A stretch of DNA of 34,072 nucleotides from Paracidovorax valerianellae. Its GTDB lineage: Bacteria > Pseudomonadota > Gammaproteobacteria > Burkholderiales > Burkholderiaceae_C. Below, piece by piece: positions 33,421 to 34,072 of the stretch; position 1 is the stretch's first letter, and each line of letters begins with the position of its first letter. The notes beneath the pieces were generated by a model that had not been told where the DNA came from, did not search any database, and worked only from the letters and a program-made list of their open reading frames with translations. The translations under genes were made by a program, and so were the position numbers. Where the stretch lies: positions 1-34,072 of the forward strand of contig NZ_FMZC01000026.1 of the NCBI RefSeq assembly GCF_900102625.1. The letters run 5' to 3'.

Positions 33421-34072
33421 ATGACACGCCGAGTCACGATCCAAACCCCGTTGGGAGAGCAACTGCAGTTCCGGCGGCTGCAGGGCCGGGAAGACCTCAG
33501 CCAGCTGTTCGCGCTGGATGTGGATTTGCTCAGCGAGAGCAAAAGCATCGACCCCAAGGCGCTGCTCGGCAAACACGCCACCATCGTAGTGGAAACCGAA
33601 GGGGGCGGCCGGCGCTACCTGGACGGCATCGTCACGCGCTTTGGCCTGCAGGGCGAAGACCACCGGTATTACTCGTACCGCCTGCGCCTGAACCCCTGGC
33701 TGTGGCTGGCCACGCGCAAGAGCGACTTCCGTGTCTTTCAGAACAAAACCGTGCCCGACATCATCGAAGAGGTGCTCGGCAAATACGGCCACCCGCTGCA
33801 AAAGCGCCTCACCCGGGCGTATCGCAGCTGGGACTACTGCGTGCAGTACGACGAAACCGACTGCGCCTTCGTCTCGCGCCTCATGGAGCATGAAGGCATC
33901 TACTACTACCACCAGCACGGCGCCGGCCAGCACACACTGACCCTGGCGGACGACATCGTTGCCTCCCACAGCCCGCTGCCCGGGGCCGCCGTCATCCCGT
34001 TCTACCCGCCCGAGAAAGCCGCCGTCGCCGACAAAGAGAACATTCACGCGTGGGAGCTGCACCAGAGCATCC
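33421..34072 (+). CDS. vgrG: Second VgrG, N-terminal part (runs off right edge)
   Basis: The frame starts at ATG 33421 and is open to the window end, giving about 217 residues: MTRRVTIQTPLGEQLQFRRL, then SKSIDPKALLGK, RRYLDGIVTRFG, WLWLATRKSDF, YRSWDYC and DDIVASHSPLPGAAVIPFYP. This is the gp27-like N-terminal half of VgrG. By my count it differs from the vgrG at 7215-9656 at about 30 of 217 positions and needs no gaps. No Shine-Dalgarno is seen near the ATG. Its effector should lie to the right, outside the window. It is transcribed away from the ribose operon. Confidence 0.95.
   Translation, partial: MTRRVTIQTPLGEQLQFRRLQGREDLSQLFALDVDLLSESKSIDPKALLGKHATIVVETEGGGRRYLDGIVTRFGLQGEDHRYYSYRLRLNPWLWLATRKSDFRVFQNKTVPDIIEEVLGKYGHPLQKRLTRAYRSWDYCVQYDETDCAFVSRLMEHEGIYYYHQHGAGQHTLTLADDIVASHSPLPGAAVIPFYPPEKAAVADKENIHAWELHQSI

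Noticed and set aside
33418-34062. Minus-strand open frame opposite the second vgrG
   Set aside because: The plus strand encodes a clear VgrG N-terminus over the same bases.
1-34072. CRISPR arrays, tRNA or rRNA genes
   Set aside because: I saw no regularly spaced repeats, no tRNA-like cloverleaf with a T-loop consensus and no rRNA signature while reading; absence was not tested by computation.

Overview
The window looks like chromosomal DNA of a high-GC betaproteobacterium in the family Comamonadaceae, most like Acidovorax or Paracidovorax. That placement is an inference from codon usage, the VgrG/Rhs sequence type, Fur-box style and a short palindromic repeat I associate with this family; no database search was made.

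Positions 1-9.7 kb are a type VI secretion (T6SS) effector island, read almost wholly on the minus strand. From its 5' end it runs: vgrG (7215-9656); a full-length Rhs effector (2525-7093) with a variable C-terminal toxin; a membrane-protein immunity gene (2137-2535); a rearranged orphan rhs tip with a different toxin (957-2108); its small zinc-ribbon/membrane partner (757-960); one more small membrane ORF (387-653); and the 3' end of an IS5-type transposase (2-304) at the left edge. The variable tips and small genes are clearly more AT-rich than the Rhs core. A second vgrG (33421 to the right edge) lies in inverted orientation, so about 24 kb of ordinary genes is framed by two related vgrG genes.

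Positions 9.8-20.3 kb hold housekeeping and stress genes: otsB, a GH15 glycosidase and otsA (trehalose operon, minus strand); trxC (plus); then on the minus strand 5-formyltetrahydrofolate cyclo-ligase, a GST, a small hypothetical gene and cca. A soluble lytic transglycosylase and a DUF4124 protein follow on the plus strand.

Positions 20.4-25.6 kb form a probable iron-uptake cluster on the minus strand: a Fur box, a TonB-dependent siderophore receptor, an FMN alpha-hydroxy-acid oxidase, a PiuC-type Fe(II)/2OG dioxygenase, a PepSY protein and a b561-type cytochrome.

Positions 25.7-33.1 kb are a ribose uptake and catabolism operon in the order rbsB-rbsA-rbsC-rbsR-rbsK-rbsD plus an MBL-fold hydrolase. 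It is preceded by two adjacent copies of a perfect LacI-family operator. A family-specific palindromic repeat sits in frame inside rbsA, and another copy lies upstream of cca.

The most novel material is the pair of Rhs toxin tips with their immunity genes and the mosaic structure of the orphan tip. I could not assign either toxin to a known family.
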